A program made the translations under genes and the position numbers. Shown piece after piece: positions 34,691-44,022 of a stretch of DNA of 64,000 bases. Origin of the DNA: Promicromonospora iranensis (lineage in GTDB: Bacteria; Actinomycetota; Actinomycetes; Actinomycetales; Cellulomonadaceae). The notes below the pieces were generated by a model that saw only the letters and a list, made by a program, of their open reading frames with translations, did not search any database and had not been told where the DNA came from. Within the stretch, counting starts at the first letter, position 1, and the number at the start of each line of letters is the position of its first letter. The stretch is from assembly GCF_028994805.1 (NCBI RefSeq), contig NZ_JAJQQP010000019.1, forward strand, positions 1 to 64,000. The letters are read 5' to 3'.

Positions 34691-35455
34691 GTGCCCCAAC
34701 GTGTCGCTCTCGAGCTCGCTGTCCAGGACCCGGCCGGGGCGGTGATCGCAGCCGACGTCGGCGCCCGGCGCGTCGAGCTCTGCTCCGCGCTCGGCGCCAC
34801 CGGTGGCCTCACACCGAGCGCCGCACTCATCGAGGCCGTGGTCGACGCCGCGGCGGTGGTCCCGTCGTCCGACAACGCCCCTCTCCTCGAGGTGCACGTG
34901 CTGGTGCGGCCCCGGCCGGGCGGTTTCGTGTACTCGTCCGCCGAGATCGACCTGATGCTCCGCGACGTGACCCTGGCGACCGACCAGGGCGCCGACGGTG
35001 TCGTGCTGGGCGCCCTGACGTCGTCCGGCACCGTGGACGTCGCGCGCATGCGCGACCTGATCGCCGCCGCAGAGGACGCCGAGGTGACGTTCCACCGCGC
35101 CCTCGACGTGATCGCCGACCCGCTGGCCGCCCTCGACACGCTCGCCGAGCTGGGTGTGGCGCGTGTGCTCACCTCCGGCGGCGCGGCCCGCGCGGGTGCC
35201 GGCCTGAGCCGGCTGGCCGCCCTCGTCGAGCGCAGCGCGGAGCTGGGCATCGAGGTCATGGCGGGCGGCGGCGTGACGGCGGCGGACATCCCGGCCCTGC
35301 TCGGCACCGGTGTCGATGCCGTCCATCTCTCGGCGAAGCGTTCGGTGGTCGACGCCGGCGGACCCGGCGGCGGGGACGAGGCCGGCTACGAGGTGACCGA
35401 CCCGACACTGGCCAGGGCTGCGGCGGAGGCGCTCCGGACTACGGTTGTCCCATGA
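34691..35455 (+). CDS. cutC: CutC-family protein
   Basis: This 254-residue TIM-barrel protein carries CutC blocks: [30 protein letters not shown] at the start, [44 protein letters not shown] and RVLTSGGAA. CutC was first linked to copper homeostasis, but its biochemical role is unsettled. GTG 34691 is used, as no ATG lies at the conserved N-terminus. Its stop overlaps the pgi ATG by 4 bp, so the two are co-translated even though no metabolic link is evident. Confidence 0.9.
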   Translation: MPQRVALELAVQDPAGAVIAADVGARRVELCSALGATGGLTPSAALIEAVVDAAAVVPSSDNAPLLEVHVLVRPRPGGFVYSSAEIDLMLRDVTLATDQGADGVVLGALTSSGTVDVARMRDLIAAAEDAEVTFHRALDVIADPLAALDTLAELGVARVLTSGGAARAGAGLSRLAALVERSAELGIEVMAGGGVTAADIPALLGTGVDAVHLSAKRSVVDAGGPGGGDEAGYEVTDPTLARAAAEALRTTVVP

Positions 35456-37167
35456 CCTCAGTGCCAGCCCGTCTGCCTGTCGATGCCACCACCACCAACG
35501 CCTGGGGCTCGCTCACCGAGCTCTCCAAGAACCTCCGGCCCGACCTGCGCGGTTGGTTCGCCGCGGACCCGGCCCGGGCCGAGCGTCTGAGCCACCAGGC
35601 CGCCGACCTGCACGTGGACCTGTCGAAGAACCTGGTCACGGACGACGTCCTCGCCGCGCTCCTGGCCCTGGCCGACGAGGTGAAGCTCACCGAGCGCCGC
35701 GACGCGATGTTCGCCGGCGAGCACATCAACGTCACCGAGGACCGCGCGGTGCTGCACACGGCGCTGCGCCGCCCGGCCGAGGAGCCCCTGACCGTCGACG
35801 GCCAGGACATCACCGCGGACGTGCAGGACGAGCTCGCCAAGGTGTACGCGTTCGCGGAGAAGGTCCGCTCCGGAGAGTGGACGGGCGTCACCGGCGAACC
35901 GGTCCGGACCATCGTGAACATCGGCATCGGGGGCTCCGACCTCGGCCCCGTCATGGCGTACGAGGCCCTCGAGCCGTACGTCCAGGACGGGCTGGAGGTC
36001 CGGTTCGTCTCCAACATCGACCCCACCGACGTCGCGCAGAAGACCGCCGACCTCGACCCCACCACGACCCTGTTCATCGTCGCGTCCAAGACGTTCGGGA
36101 CCCTCGAGACCCTCACCAACGCGCGGCTCGCCCGCGACTGGCTGTGGCGCTCGCTGGTGGCCGCCGGGGCCGTCGAGGACTCCGAGGAGGGCCGCGCCGA
36201 CGCCGTCGCGAAGCACTTCGTGGCAGTGTCCACCGCCCTCGACAAGGTCGAGGCGTTCGGGATCGACCCCGAGAACGCGTTCGGGTTCTGGGACTGGGTG
36301 GGTGGCCGCTACTCCGTGGACTCGGCGATCGGCACCTCGCTCGCCGTGGCGATCGGGCCGGACGCGTTCGCCGAGTTCCTGGGCGGATTCCACGCGATGG
36401 ACGAGCACTTCCGCACCGAGCCGCTCGAGCGCAACGTGCCGGTCCTGATGGGGCTCCTCAACGTCTGGTACGTGAACTTCCGCGACGCGCACACGCACGC
36501 CGTCCTGCCGTACGCGCAGCAGCTGCACCGGTTCCCGGCGTACCTGCAGCAGCTCACCATGGAGTCCAACGGCAAGTCCGTGCGCTGGGACGGCACGCCC
36601 GTCACGTCGGACACGGGCGAGGTCTTCTGGGGCGAGCCGGGCACCAACGGTCAGCACGCGTTCTACCAGCTCATCCACCAGGGCACACGCACCATCCCGG
36701 CCGACTTCATCGCCGTCGCGAACCCGGCCTACCCGCTGACCGACGCCGTGGGCGACGGTGGCGCGGTCGAGGCGGGCGCCGACGTGCACGGCCTGTTCCT
36801 CGCGAACTTCTTCGCGCAGACCAAGGCGCTCGCGTTCGGCAAGACGGCGGACGAGGTGCGGGCCGAGGGCGTCGCGGAGGACCTGGTCTCGGCGAAGGTG
36901 TTCAGCGGCAACCGGCCGACGACGTCGATCCTCGCCCCCGCACTGACCCCGTCGGTGCTCGGGCAGCTGGTCGCGCTGTACGAGCACATCACGTTCGTGC
37001 AGGGCGTCGTCTGGGGCATCGACTCGTTCGACCAGTGGGGTGTCGAGCTCGGCAAGAAGCTCGCCCTCGAGATCGCCCCGGCGGTCGCCGGTGACGAGGC
37101 GGCCCTGGCGGCGCAGGACCCGTCGACGGCAGCCCTGATCGCGAAGTACCGCGAGCTGCGCGCCTGA
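35452..37167 (+). CDS. pgi: Glucose-6-phosphate isomerase
   Basis: This 571-residue cytosolic enzyme interconverts glucose 6-phosphate and fructose 6-phosphate. Family signatures include [13 protein letters not shown] about residue 162, the phosphate-binding [39 protein letters not shown] with the catalytic His, and the C-terminal [13 protein letters not shown] with the active-site Lys. The length fits the large bacterial/eukaryotic type. ATG 35452 overlaps the cutC stop. Fructose 6-phosphate feeds the pentose phosphate route and so indirectly the sedoheptulose used by the heptose genes elsewhere in the window. Confidence 0.97.
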   Translation: MTSVPARLPVDATTTNAWGSLTELSKNLRPDLRGWFAADPARAERLSHQAADLHVDLSKNLVTDDVLAALLALADEVKLTERRDAMFAGEHINVTEDRAVLHTALRRPAEEPLTVDGQDITADVQDELAKVYAFAEKVRSGEWTGVTGEPVRTIVNIGIGGSDLGPVMAYEALEPYVQDGLEVRFVSNIDPTDVAQKTADLDPTTTLFIVASKTFGTLETLTNARLARDWLWRSLVAAGAVEDSEEGRADAVAKHFVAVSTALDKVEAFGIDPENAFGFWDWVGGRYSVDSAIGTSLAVAIGPDAFAEFLGGFHAMDEHFRTEPLERNVPVLMGLLNVWYVNFRDAHTHAVLPYAQQLHRFPAYLQQLTMESNGKSVRWDGTPVTSDTGEVFWGEPGTNGQHAFYQLIHQGTRTIPADFIAVANPAYPLTDAVGDGGAVEAGADVHGLFLANFFAQTKALAFGKTADEVRAEGVAEDLVSAKVFSGNRPTTSILAPALTPSVLGQLVALYEHITFVQGVVWGIDSFDQWGVELGKKLALEIAPAVAGDEAALAAQDPSTAALIAKYRELRA

Positions 37168-37189
37168 CCCACAACCAAGGGACTGGGTG

Positions 37190-37207
37190 GATGAGAGGTT
37201 TCTCATC
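37190..37207 (+). promoter_or_regulatory. Palindromic operator-like site upstream of kinase-HK-RR operon
   Basis: GATGAGA (37190-37196) and TCTCATC (37201-37207) form a perfect palindrome around GGTT. It lies 45 bases before the start at 37252. A near-identical site occurs at 40681, after the same three genes, which suggests a shared regulator; the OmpR-type protein at 39983 is the obvious candidate. Confidence 0.55.
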
Positions 37208-37251
37208 CGCACCAAGGGGCTTCCGTGGGTGGCGGCTGCGAGGATTGCCGG

Positions 37252-38505
37252 GTGAACACGCACCTCGACCTGCTGACCGGTGACGCCGCCGCGGGGCTGC
37301 TCGATGCCGCCGTGGCCACGGCCGGTGGCGAGCTCGTGGACTGGCGGGTGCGTCAGGTGGACCATCGACCGGGCTCGACCACCACCGTCGCCTACCGGGC
37401 GACGGTGCGCTGGGACGGCGTGGAGCGGTCCGAGACGCTCGGCGCGAGCGTCGGCCGCTCCCGCGACGGCCGCAAGCCGGGTGTGGTCACGCTGTCCGAC
37501 GGCGACGCGACGGTCGCCGTGTGGCGGTTCCCCGGCGACCCGGCACTGCCCGCGCTGCCCCGCGCCTTCAGCCCTGACGCGGTGGAGGAGCTCCTCGCAG
37601 GCCTCGGCGTCGGCCCCGAGGCGCGCGCACACCCCGAGCTCAAGGTCCGGGCCTACCGCCCGACCCGGCGCGCGGTGATCGAGGCCAGGGCCCGGGCAGC
37701 GCGCGTGTTCCTCAAGGTGCTGCGCCCCCGCAAGGTCGCCGACCTGCACCGGCGGCACGAGCTCCTGTCGAGGGCCGGCCTGCCCGTCCCGCGGCCGCTC
37801 GGCTGGTCGGAGGACGGTCTGCTCGTCCTGTCCCCGCTGCACGGCACCGAGATGCGCACCGCCGTCCGGGACGGTGGGCGCATCCCGACCCCGCTGGAGG
37901 TGCTGGAGCTGCTCGACCGCCTGCCCGCCGAGGTGCGGGACCTGCCGCGGCGCCCCGCCTGGAGCGAGTCGGCAGCGCACTACGCCGGCGTCATCGGGGC
38001 GGCGCTGCCCGCAGAGGCAGGCCGGGCCGCCGATCTGGCCGGCGACGTGCAGGCGCGGCTCGCGGAACGTGGGACCGGCGCCGACCCCACGCACGGCGAC
38101 CTCTACGAGGCACAGATCATGCTCACCGACGGCCGGATCACCGGGCTGCTCGACGTCGACTCCGCCGGTCCCGGTCACCGGGCCGACGACCTCGCCTGCC
38201 TCGTCGCCCACCTGGACGTGCTGTCCCTGGTGCAGAGTCCGGACGCCGCGCAGACGACGTACGCGGCCCGGATGCGCAAGCTCGCCGCCGACTACGCCGC
38301 GGGGTTCGTGGCGGCTCCGGGCGGTCGGGGCGCCGACCGGAGCGACCTGGCCGCACGGGTCGCCGGGGTGCTGCTGTCCTTGGCCACCGGGCCGCACCGG
38401 GTGCAGGAGCAGGGGTGGCAGGCGGCGACATCACGCCGTCTGGACGTCGTGGCCGGCTGGCTCGACGGGTCGAGGCTCGCGGAGTCCGGCGTGGGCCGCG
38501 CATGA
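37252..38505 (+). CDS. Aminoglycoside phosphotransferase-fold kinase-like protein
   Basis: This 417-residue cytosolic protein has the APH/choline-kinase fold in its second half. It shows VFLKVLRPRKVADLHRRHELLSRAGLPVPRPLG for the ATP-binding side, the catalytic loop THGDLYEAQIML (HGDxxxxQ in place of the usual N) and the metal site GLLDVDSAGPGHRADDLACLVAHL. The N-terminal 120 residues do not suggest a family. The substrate is unknown: antibiotic, sugar and choline kinases all share this fold. It is the first gene of a three-gene unit, overlapping the histidine kinase by 4 bp. An operator-like palindrome precedes it. Confidence 0.8.
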   Translation: MNTHLDLLTGDAAAGLLDAAVATAGGELVDWRVRQVDHRPGSTTTVAYRATVRWDGVERSETLGASVGRSRDGRKPGVVTLSDGDATVAVWRFPGDPALPALPRAFSPDAVEELLAGLGVGPEARAHPELKVRAYRPTRRAVIEARARAARVFLKVLRPRKVADLHRRHELLSRAGLPVPRPLGWSEDGLLVLSPLHGTEMRTAVRDGGRIPTPLEVLELLDRLPAEVRDLPRRPAWSESAAHYAGVIGAALPAEAGRAADLAGDVQARLAERGTGADPTHGDLYEAQIMLTDGRITGLLDVDSAGPGHRADDLACLVAHLDVLSLVQSPDAAQTTYAARMRKLAADYAAGFVAAPGGRGADRSDLAARVAGVLLSLATGPHRVQEQGWQAATSRRLDVVAGWLDGSRLAESGVGRA

Positions 38506-39986
38506 GTCTGCGTCGGCCGTCGGTACGGGCCAAGGTGGTGACGGTGGTCGTGTCGGTGACCGCCATCGGGCTGCTCGCGACGGGTCTGCTCACCCACGCC
38601 ATCCAGTCCCAGCAGATCATGGACGACATCTCCGAGGACTTCGACCAGGAGATCGGGGAGCTGCAGCAGCTCGCCGAGACCGGCGTGGACCCGGAGACGG
38701 GCGAGGAGTTCCACGGCGCCGGCCGGCTCATGAGCATCGCCATGGAGCGGAACGTGCCAGGCACCAACGAGATGTTCGTGAGCTACCTGGACGGCGAGCA
38801 CCAGCAGACCAACCCGCCCACGAGGGGTCGGGTGGTGGCGGAGCACCCGGTGGTCCAGGCCGCGGTCCAGGACCTGACGCCGGAGTCGGCGCGGACGGTC
38901 CAGCGTGAGATCGACACCCCGGAGATGGGCCGTGTGTGGTTCGTCATCGTGCCCGTGACGGTGCCCGACCGTCAGGAGGTGGGCGCCTTCGTCATGGCCT
39001 CCGCGCTGGACGACGCGCTCCGGGCGGAGACCGACGTGATGCGCACCTACGCGATCGTCTGCTGCGTGGCGCTGGTGCTCCTGGGGCTGTTCGCGTGGCT
39101 GGTCGTGAGCCGCCTGCTGCGCCCGCTGCGGCAGCTGAGCTCGACCGCCACCCGGGTGACCGAGACCGACCTGTCCCAGCGGGTCCCCGTGGCCACCGAC
39201 GACGACCTCGGCGAGCTCGCGGGAGCGTTCAACACGATGCTCGACCGGCTGTCCACCGCCATCGAGACGCAGCGCCAGTTCCTGGACGACGCCGGGCACG
39301 AGCTCCGGACGCCGCTGACCGTCCTGCGGGGCCACCTGGAGGTGCTCGACCCGGACGACCCGGCGGACGTGCGCGAGACCCGGGACCTCCTGCTCGACGA
39401 GACGTCCCGGATGGGCCAGATCGTCGAGGAGCTGGTGCTGCTCGCCAAGGCCGAACGGTCCGACTTCGTGACCACCGCGCCCGTGGACCTCGGCCGTCTC
39501 ACCGACGACGTGCACGACAAGGCCCGCGCGCTGGGCGCGCGCCGCTGGGTGGTGGACGCCCGGGCCGACGCCGAGGTGGTCGCCGACGCGCACCGGCTCA
39601 CCCAGGCGGTGCTGCAGCTCGCGGACAACGCGGTGAAGTTCACGGGACCCGACGACGAGGTGGGTATCGGCACGCAGGTGTTCGACGGGCCCGCCGGCCG
39701 CCAGGTGCGGCTCTGGGTCCGGGACACCGGCCCCGGCGTGCCGCCCGGGGAGGCGGAGCGCATCTTCGACCGGTTCGCGCGGGGCAGCACGACGGGTGGC
39801 GCGCCCGGCTCCGGCCTGGGCCTCGCCATCGTGCGGGCCATCGCGCAGGGGCACGGCGGTGACGTGGTGGTCGAGCGGTCCGATGGTGGCGGTGCACGCT
39901 TCGTGATGACCTGGCCGGCCGACGGCGCCGCGCCGGCGAGCAGCCAGCCCGGTTCGAGGAGTTCGGCGACGGAGGAGACAGGGTGA
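38502..39986 (+). CDS. HAMP-containing sensor histidine kinase
   Basis: This 494-residue membrane kinase has a first membrane helix at about residues 10-32, an extracytoplasmic sensor of about 150 residues, and a second helix at about 187-208. A HAMP domain (RPLRQLSSTATRVTETDLSQRVPV) leads to HisKA with the phosphorylated His in FLDDAGHELRTPLTVLRGHLE. The HATPase domain has LADNAVKFT (N box), VRDTGPGVPPGEAERIFDRF and GSGLGLAIVRAIAQGHGG. ATG 38502 overlaps the upstream gene, and the stop overlaps the response regulator (GTGA). The very acidic sensor domain (many Glu/Asp) could bind cations or cationic compounds; this is inference. Confidence 0.92.
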   Translation: MSLRRPSVRAKVVTVVVSVTAIGLLATGLLTHAIQSQQIMDDISEDFDQEIGELQQLAETGVDPETGEEFHGAGRLMSIAMERNVPGTNEMFVSYLDGEHQQTNPPTRGRVVAEHPVVQAAVQDLTPESARTVQREIDTPEMGRVWFVIVPVTVPDRQEVGAFVMASALDDALRAETDVMRTYAIVCCVALVLLGLFAWLVVSRLLRPLRQLSSTATRVTETDLSQRVPVATDDDLGELAGAFNTMLDRLSTAIETQRQFLDDAGHELRTPLTVLRGHLEVLDPDDPADVRETRDLLLDETSRMGQIVEELVLLAKAERSDFVTTAPVDLGRLTDDVHDKARALGARRWVVDARADAEVVADAHRLTQAVLQLADNAVKFTGPDDEVGIGTQVFDGPAGRQVRLWVRDTGPGVPPGEAERIFDRFARGSTTGGAPGSGLGLAIVRAIAQGHGGDVVVERSDGGGARFVMTWPADGAAPASSQPGSRSSATEETG

Positions 39987-40648
39987 ACCAGATCCTGATC
40001 GCGGAGGACGAGGAACGCATCGCGCAGTTCGTGCGCAAAGGGCTGAAGGCGCACGGGTTCCAGCCCACCGTGGTGTCCGACGGCGCGTCCGCGCTGGCCC
40101 ATGCCATGTCCGGCGGCTACGACCTGATGGTCCTGGACATCGGGCTTCCCGTGCTGGACGGGTTCACGGTGCTGCAGCGCCTGCGCGACGTCGGCTCGAC
40201 GCTGCCGGTGGTGATCCTGACCGCCCGGGACTCGCTGTCCGACCGGGTGGCGGGCCTGGAGGGCGGTGCGGACGACTACATGTCCAAGCCCTTCGGCTTC
40301 GACGAGCTGCTCGCCCGCATCCGGCTGCGCCTGCGCCGTGCCACGGGAGAGGCCGCGTCGTCGGACCGGCTGGAGCACGGCGACGTCGGACTGGATCTGC
40401 GGACCCGCACCGCCACCGTGTCGGGGCGTGCGGTGGAGCTGTCGGCGCGCGAGTTCGCGCTCGCCGAGGTGTTCCTCCAGCACCCGGGCCAGGTGATGTC
40501 GCGCGAGCAGCTGCTGTCGCGGGTCTGGGGGTACGACTTCGATCCCGGCTCCAACGTGGTCGACGTGTACGTGCGATACCTGCGCAAGAAGCTCGGGGCG
40601 GACCGGATCGAGACGGTGCGCGGGGCGGGCTACCGGTTCCGGGGCTGA
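39983..40648 (+). CDS. OmpR-family response regulator
   Basis: This 221-residue regulator has a receiver domain (ILIAEDEERIAQFVRKGL, phospho-acceptor Asp in LMVLDIGLPVLDG about residue 51, LTARD, and SKPFGFDELLARIR). The winged-helix effector domain runs from about residue 125 to 221 (VELSAREFALAEVFLQHPGQVMSREQLLSRVWGYDFDPGSNVVDVYVRYLRKKLG). It partners the kinase at 38502. Palindromes with ATGAGA/TCTCAT lie upstream of the operon and just after this gene, in front of the acidic repeat protein, making both likely targets. Confidence 0.94.
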   Translation: MNQILIAEDEERIAQFVRKGLKAHGFQPTVVSDGASALAHAMSGGYDLMVLDIGLPVLDGFTVLQRLRDVGSTLPVVILTARDSLSDRVAGLEGGADDYMSKPFGFDELLARIRLRLRRATGEAASSDRLEHGDVGLDLRTRTATVSGRAVELSAREFALAEVFLQHPGQVMSREQLLSRVWGYDFDPGSNVVDVYVRYLRKKLGADRIETVRGAGYRFRG

Positions 40649-40680
40649 CTCGCCGCAGGGGCTCCTGCCGTCCGGCTCGA

Positions 40681-40719
40681 GATGAGAGGTGTCTCATGCG
40701 GGTCTCCTCATCGCCTCAT
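40681..40719 (+). promoter_or_regulatory. Second ATGAGA/TCTCAT palindrome with CTCAT repeats
   Basis: ATGAGA (40682-40687) and TCTCAT (40692-40697) flank GGTG, matching the palindrome at 37190. CTCAT then recurs at 40707 and 40715, giving direct repeats of the kind OmpR-type regulators often use. The site is 69 bases before the start at 40788, well placed for promoter control. Confidence 0.55.
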
Positions 40720-40787
40720 CCTGGCGGCGCAGACTCTCTACCAGGAGGCACCCGGCAGGGGGTGCCGCGAGACCGGAGGTCACAGAG

Positions 40788-41240
40788 ATGAACCCCTCGA
40801 CCATGAAGAAGCGCTGGGCCATCGTCGGGGCGGCTGCCGTGCTCGGAGTCGCCGGCGCGACGACTGCCGCGGCGCTGAACGACCCGGCCCCGCGGGCGGT
40901 GTCCTCCGCGGCCGTCGCCCTGGACGGCCCCACGCAGCCCGACGGCGGTGCGGCCCCTGCGACCGCCGACCCCTCGCCGGAGTCGGCGGACTCGCCGAAC
41001 GAGTCGGCCCGCGACACCCCGGGCTCCGCCCAGTCGGCGGACTCGCCGGGCGACGCGAACTACGACCCCTCGCCGGAGTCGGCGGACTCGCCGAACGAGT
41101 CGGCGCACGACACCCCGGGCTCCGCGCAGTCGGCGGACTCGCCGGGCGACGCGAACTACGTCGATGACGAGGACGACAACACCCCGAACGACGCGGACGA
41201 CGACGCGGACGACGACGCGGACGACCGGGGCGACGACTGA
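40788..41240 (+). CDS. Exported or membrane-anchored acidic repeat protein
   Basis: This 150-residue protein of unknown function has a basic start (MNPSTMKKRW) and one hydrophobic helix at about residues 10-28, AIVGAAAVLGVAGATTAAAL, acting as signal or anchor. The rest is predicted disordered: two 32-residue copies of a Ser/Pro/Asp-rich unit (residues 61-124) and an Asp-rich tail of about 26 residues. Such acidic tails can bind calcium or other cations. GGAGGT sits before ATG 40788. Its promoter carries the palindrome also found before the kinase-HK-RR genes, so it is probably a target of that two-component system. Confidence 0.78.
   Translation: MNPSTMKKRWAIVGAAAVLGVAGATTAAALNDPAPRAVSSAAVALDGPTQPDGGAAPATADPSPESADSPNESARDTPGSAQSADSPGDANYDPSPESADSPNESAHDTPGSAQSADSPGDANYVDDEDDNTPNDADDDADDDADDRGDD
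40968..41159 (+). repeat. Tandem 96-bp direct repeat inside the acidic protein gene
   Basis: Two adjacent 96-bp units (40968-41063 and 41064-41159) differ at only a few bases. Each encodes 32 residues beginning DPSPESADSPNESA and ending DSPGDANY. Within each unit SADSP occurs twice, so the unit is itself internally repetitive. The near identity suggests recent duplication or slippage. Confidence 0.92.
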
Positions 41241-41324
41241 CGTCCGGCGGCCCGATGCCCGACACCTGGTCTTTTACCGTGGAATAAGCGCTAAGTCGTA
41301 ACCCGTCCCGCCTACACTGCGCGC

Positions 41325-42818
41325 GTGACCCGTACCCTCCGACGGCCGCGGATCGCGATCTGCGGCATGGCCATCGAGTCCAGCACGTTCTCTCCGCACC
41401 GCTCGGGCTGGGAGGCGTTCACCCTTCTGCGCGGCAACGAGCTCGTCCGCCGGTACCCGTTCCTGCGGGACGGCGCGCCGCTGCGCCGGGAGGCCGAATG
41501 GGTGGGGGTGCTGCGGGCCGGGGCGCTCCCGGGCGGGGCGGTCCTCACCGACGTCTACGAGACGGTCCGGACCGAGATCGGTCTGGCGCTGGAGGCGCAG
41601 GGCCCGTTCGACGGCGTGCTGCTCGACGTCCACGGCGCCATGACGGTGCTCGGGTACACGGACGCGGAGGCGGACCTCGCGCGGGCGGTGCGTGCCGCCG
41701 TCGGGCCGGACTGCCTGATCTCCGCCTCGATGGACCTGCACGGCAACGTGTCTCGGGAGCTCGCCGAGACCGCCGACCTGGTCACCTGCCACCGCATGAC
41801 CCCGCACGAGGACGATGACGAGGCGCGGGACCGCGCGGCCACGAACCTGCTGCGCCGGATCGACGGGTCGGGCCGGCCACGCAAGGCCTGGGTGCAGGTC
41901 CCGGTGCTGCTGCCGGGGGAGAAGACGAGCACCCGGCTCGAGCCGGCGCGGGGCATCTACGAGGACGTGGCTCGGGTCGGAGCGCTGGACGGCGTCCTGG
42001 ACGCCTCGGTATGGGTCGGGTACGCGTGGGCGGACGAGCCGCGCTGCCGGGCCGCCGTCGTGGTCATGGGGGACGACGACGCGCTCATCGCTCGCGAGGC
42101 CGAGCGGCTCGCGCGCCGGTACTGGGACGCCCGCGACCAGTTCGAGTTCGTCGCGCCGGCGGGAACCTACGAGGAGTGCCTGAAGGCGGTGCTCGCGAGC
42201 GACGCGCAGCCGTTCGTCCTCTCGGACTCCGGCGACAACCCCATGGCAGGCGGTGCGGGTGACGTCACCTGGACCCTCGCGCGGCTCCTGGCGGAGCCCG
42301 CCTTCGCCAACCTGCCCGAGGCAGGCGGCCGCAGCGCCATCTACGCGTCCCTGCCCGACCCCGACGCCGTCCGTACCGTGGCCGACGCCGGCGTGGGCCA
42401 CGTCGTCGAGGTGACGGCCGGTGCCCGGGTCGACGCCGGCCCGCACGGGCCGGTCACGCTGCGCGGCGTGGTGGAGCACGTCCGGGAGGACGACCCGGTG
42501 GGCGGCACCGTCTGCGTCGTGGCGGCCGGCGGGCTCAAGGTGATCCTCACCGAACGCCGCAGGCCCTATCACCTGGAGTCGGACTTCACGGCGCTCGGGC
42601 TCGACCCGCGCGGCACTGACGTCGTGGTGGTGAAGATCGGGAACCTCGAGACCGAGCTCTACGACATGGCCGACGACTGGATGCTCATGCTCAGCCCGGG
42701 CGCCGTGGACCAGGACCTGCTCCGCCTGCGGCACACGAACCTGGGCGGCCCGGTGCACCCGTTCGACCCGGACGAGGCATTCGGCGAGTCTCCGAACCTG
42801 ACCCCGCACCTCCTCTGA
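41325..42818 (+). CDS. M81-family (MlrC-like) metallopeptidase
   Basis: This 497-residue protein matches the M81/MlrC family, first known from microcystin degradation but widespread in soil bacteria. It starts RIAICGMAIESSTFSP and has the N-terminal domain blocks LLDVHGAMTVLGYTDAEADL, SASMDLHGNVS and TCHRMTPHEDDDEA, which supply histidine and acidic metal ligands. The C-terminal domain has SDSGDNPMAGGAGD. GTG 41325 is used. There is no signal peptide, so the substrate is probably a cytosolic peptide or amide. It converges on the GNAT gene at 42835 with a 16-bp gap. Confidence 0.88.
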   Translation: MTRTLRRPRIAICGMAIESSTFSPHRSGWEAFTLLRGNELVRRYPFLRDGAPLRREAEWVGVLRAGALPGGAVLTDVYETVRTEIGLALEAQGPFDGVLLDVHGAMTVLGYTDAEADLARAVRAAVGPDCLISASMDLHGNVSRELAETADLVTCHRMTPHEDDDEARDRAATNLLRRIDGSGRPRKAWVQVPVLLPGEKTSTRLEPARGIYEDVARVGALDGVLDASVWVGYAWADEPRCRAAVVVMGDDDALIAREAERLARRYWDARDQFEFVAPAGTYEECLKAVLASDAQPFVLSDSGDNPMAGGAGDVTWTLARLLAEPAFANLPEAGGRSAIYASLPDPDAVRTVADAGVGHVVEVTAGARVDAGPHGPVTLRGVVEHVREDDPVGGTVCVVAAGGLKVILTERRRPYHLESDFTALGLDPRGTDVVVVKIGNLETELYDMADDWMLMLSPGAVDQDLLRLRHTNLGGPVHPFDPDEAFGESPNLTPHLL

Positions 42819-42834
42819 CGCTCACAACACACCG

Positions 42835-43959
42835 CTAGAGCGGGCCCTGGAAGTTCGCGCAGCCGCCCGCCGGGACGAAGCCCAGCGCGATGTTGATCCC
42901 GAGCATGTGCGGGTTCTCCTCGTTGTTCCAGGTGTAGATGCGCTGCGCGCCGGGCCGCAGCCGAGCGTGCTCGCGCAGGTTCGCCGCCTTGAGGAGCATC
43001 CCGAGCCGGTGCCCCCGGTGCGCACGCAGCACCACCGTGGACTCCTGATCGGTGTGGTCCGGCTTCTCGTCGTTCCAGAGCAGCATGGTGATCCCGGCGA
43101 GCTCGCCCGTGGCCACGTGCTCCGCGGCGGTCACCACGTACCGGTCACCCCGCGCGGCGATCACGGCCTCCTGCGCCCGGATCCGGTCGGCGTCCCAGAC
43201 GTCGGACTCGATGTCGAGACCGCCACGCGGCTCGTCGTCGGCCAGCGCCTGCTCCAGCGCGGCATACGGCGCCACCCACTGCTCGGGCGTGGGGGCGAGC
43301 CAGGTGTGGAGCCGATACGCATCACCCGCGGCGGCCCGCGCCTCGGCCTCGAGGCGGGCGACCGTCTCCGGCGCGACCGGCAGATCGAGGCGGGACCGCC
43401 GCTCGACGATCTGCAGGGTGAGGCCCAGCTTCTGCGCCATCCGCACCCCCGGCAGGTCCGCGGAGACCTTTCCGTTGCCCGACGCCGGGACCAGCGTCTC
43501 GCCGTCTGCGCCGTCCGGTCCGAAGTCGACGTAGGCCCTGAGCGACGTCCGGCCCTCCGCCCGGGCCGTGCTCGTCGCCCACTCGGCCAGGGCGGTGCCG
43601 ATGCCCTGTCCCCGGTGGTCCGGATGCACCACCACGCCGGTGTGGGCCAGCTCCGGGTTCGACCGGACGTGCAGGAACACCGTGGCCTCGCCGACAACCT
43701 GCGGGCCGCCCGGCGTCGCCACGACGGCGACCTGACGCAGCTTGCGCATGTAGCTCTGGTTGTTCATCCCGACCAGGATCCCGAGCGGCGCCGGGGCGCC
43801 GTCCGGATTGCCGAGGTCGGCGCGCTGCGCGGCCGCGTGCAGGTTCGCTATACCCCGGTACGCCCAGGCGTCGGCGTCCTCGAGCGAGGACGGGTGCGGA
43901 GGGGCCATCAACCGCCACGCCGACGTCGCCGGGGCGGGTACTGCTGAGGGTGAGGTCAT
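42835..43959 (-). CDS. Double-GNAT acetyltransferase (paralog of 46563-47699)
   Basis: This 374-residue protein appears to hold two GNAT domains. The first has the acetyl-CoA loop VVVHPDHRGQGIGTALAEWA about residue 115, and the second has VVLRAHRGHRLGMLLKAANLRE about residue 325. Both halves share layout and end motifs with the protein at 46563-47699, notably the C-terminal YTWNNEENPHMLGINIALGF against HTFNAEENAHMLDINVALGF. Substrates are unknown; mycothiol synthase MshD also has two GNAT domains but is shorter. It is divergent from the GH3 gene at 44023 with a 63-bp gap. Confidence 0.83.
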   Translation of the reverse strand: MTSPSAVPAPATSAWRLMAPPHPSSLEDADAWAYRGIANLHAAAQRADLGNPDGAPAPLGILVGMNNQSYMRKLRQVAVVATPGGPQVVGEATVFLHVRSNPELAHTGVVVHPDHRGQGIGTALAEWATSTARAEGRTSLRAYVDFGPDGADGETLVPASGNGKVSADLPGVRMAQKLGLTLQIVERRSRLDLPVAPETVARLEAEARAAAGDAYRLHTWLAPTPEQWVAPYAALEQALADDEPRGGLDIESDVWDADRIRAQEAVIAARGDRYVVTAAEHVATGELAGITMLLWNDEKPDHTDQESTVVLRAHRGHRLGMLLKAANLREHARLRPGAQRIYTWNNEENPHMLGINIALGFVPAGGCANFQGPL

Positions 43960-44022
43960 GTGCCCAGAGTGCTCCCGGACGTGCCGGAACGCACGGCTTT
44001 TTGCGCCGGGTAGCGTGACCAC

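Noticed and set aside
40968-41159. 96-bp repeats considered as a CRISPR-like array
   Set aside because: Only two adjacent units with no spacers, and they encode protein in frame.
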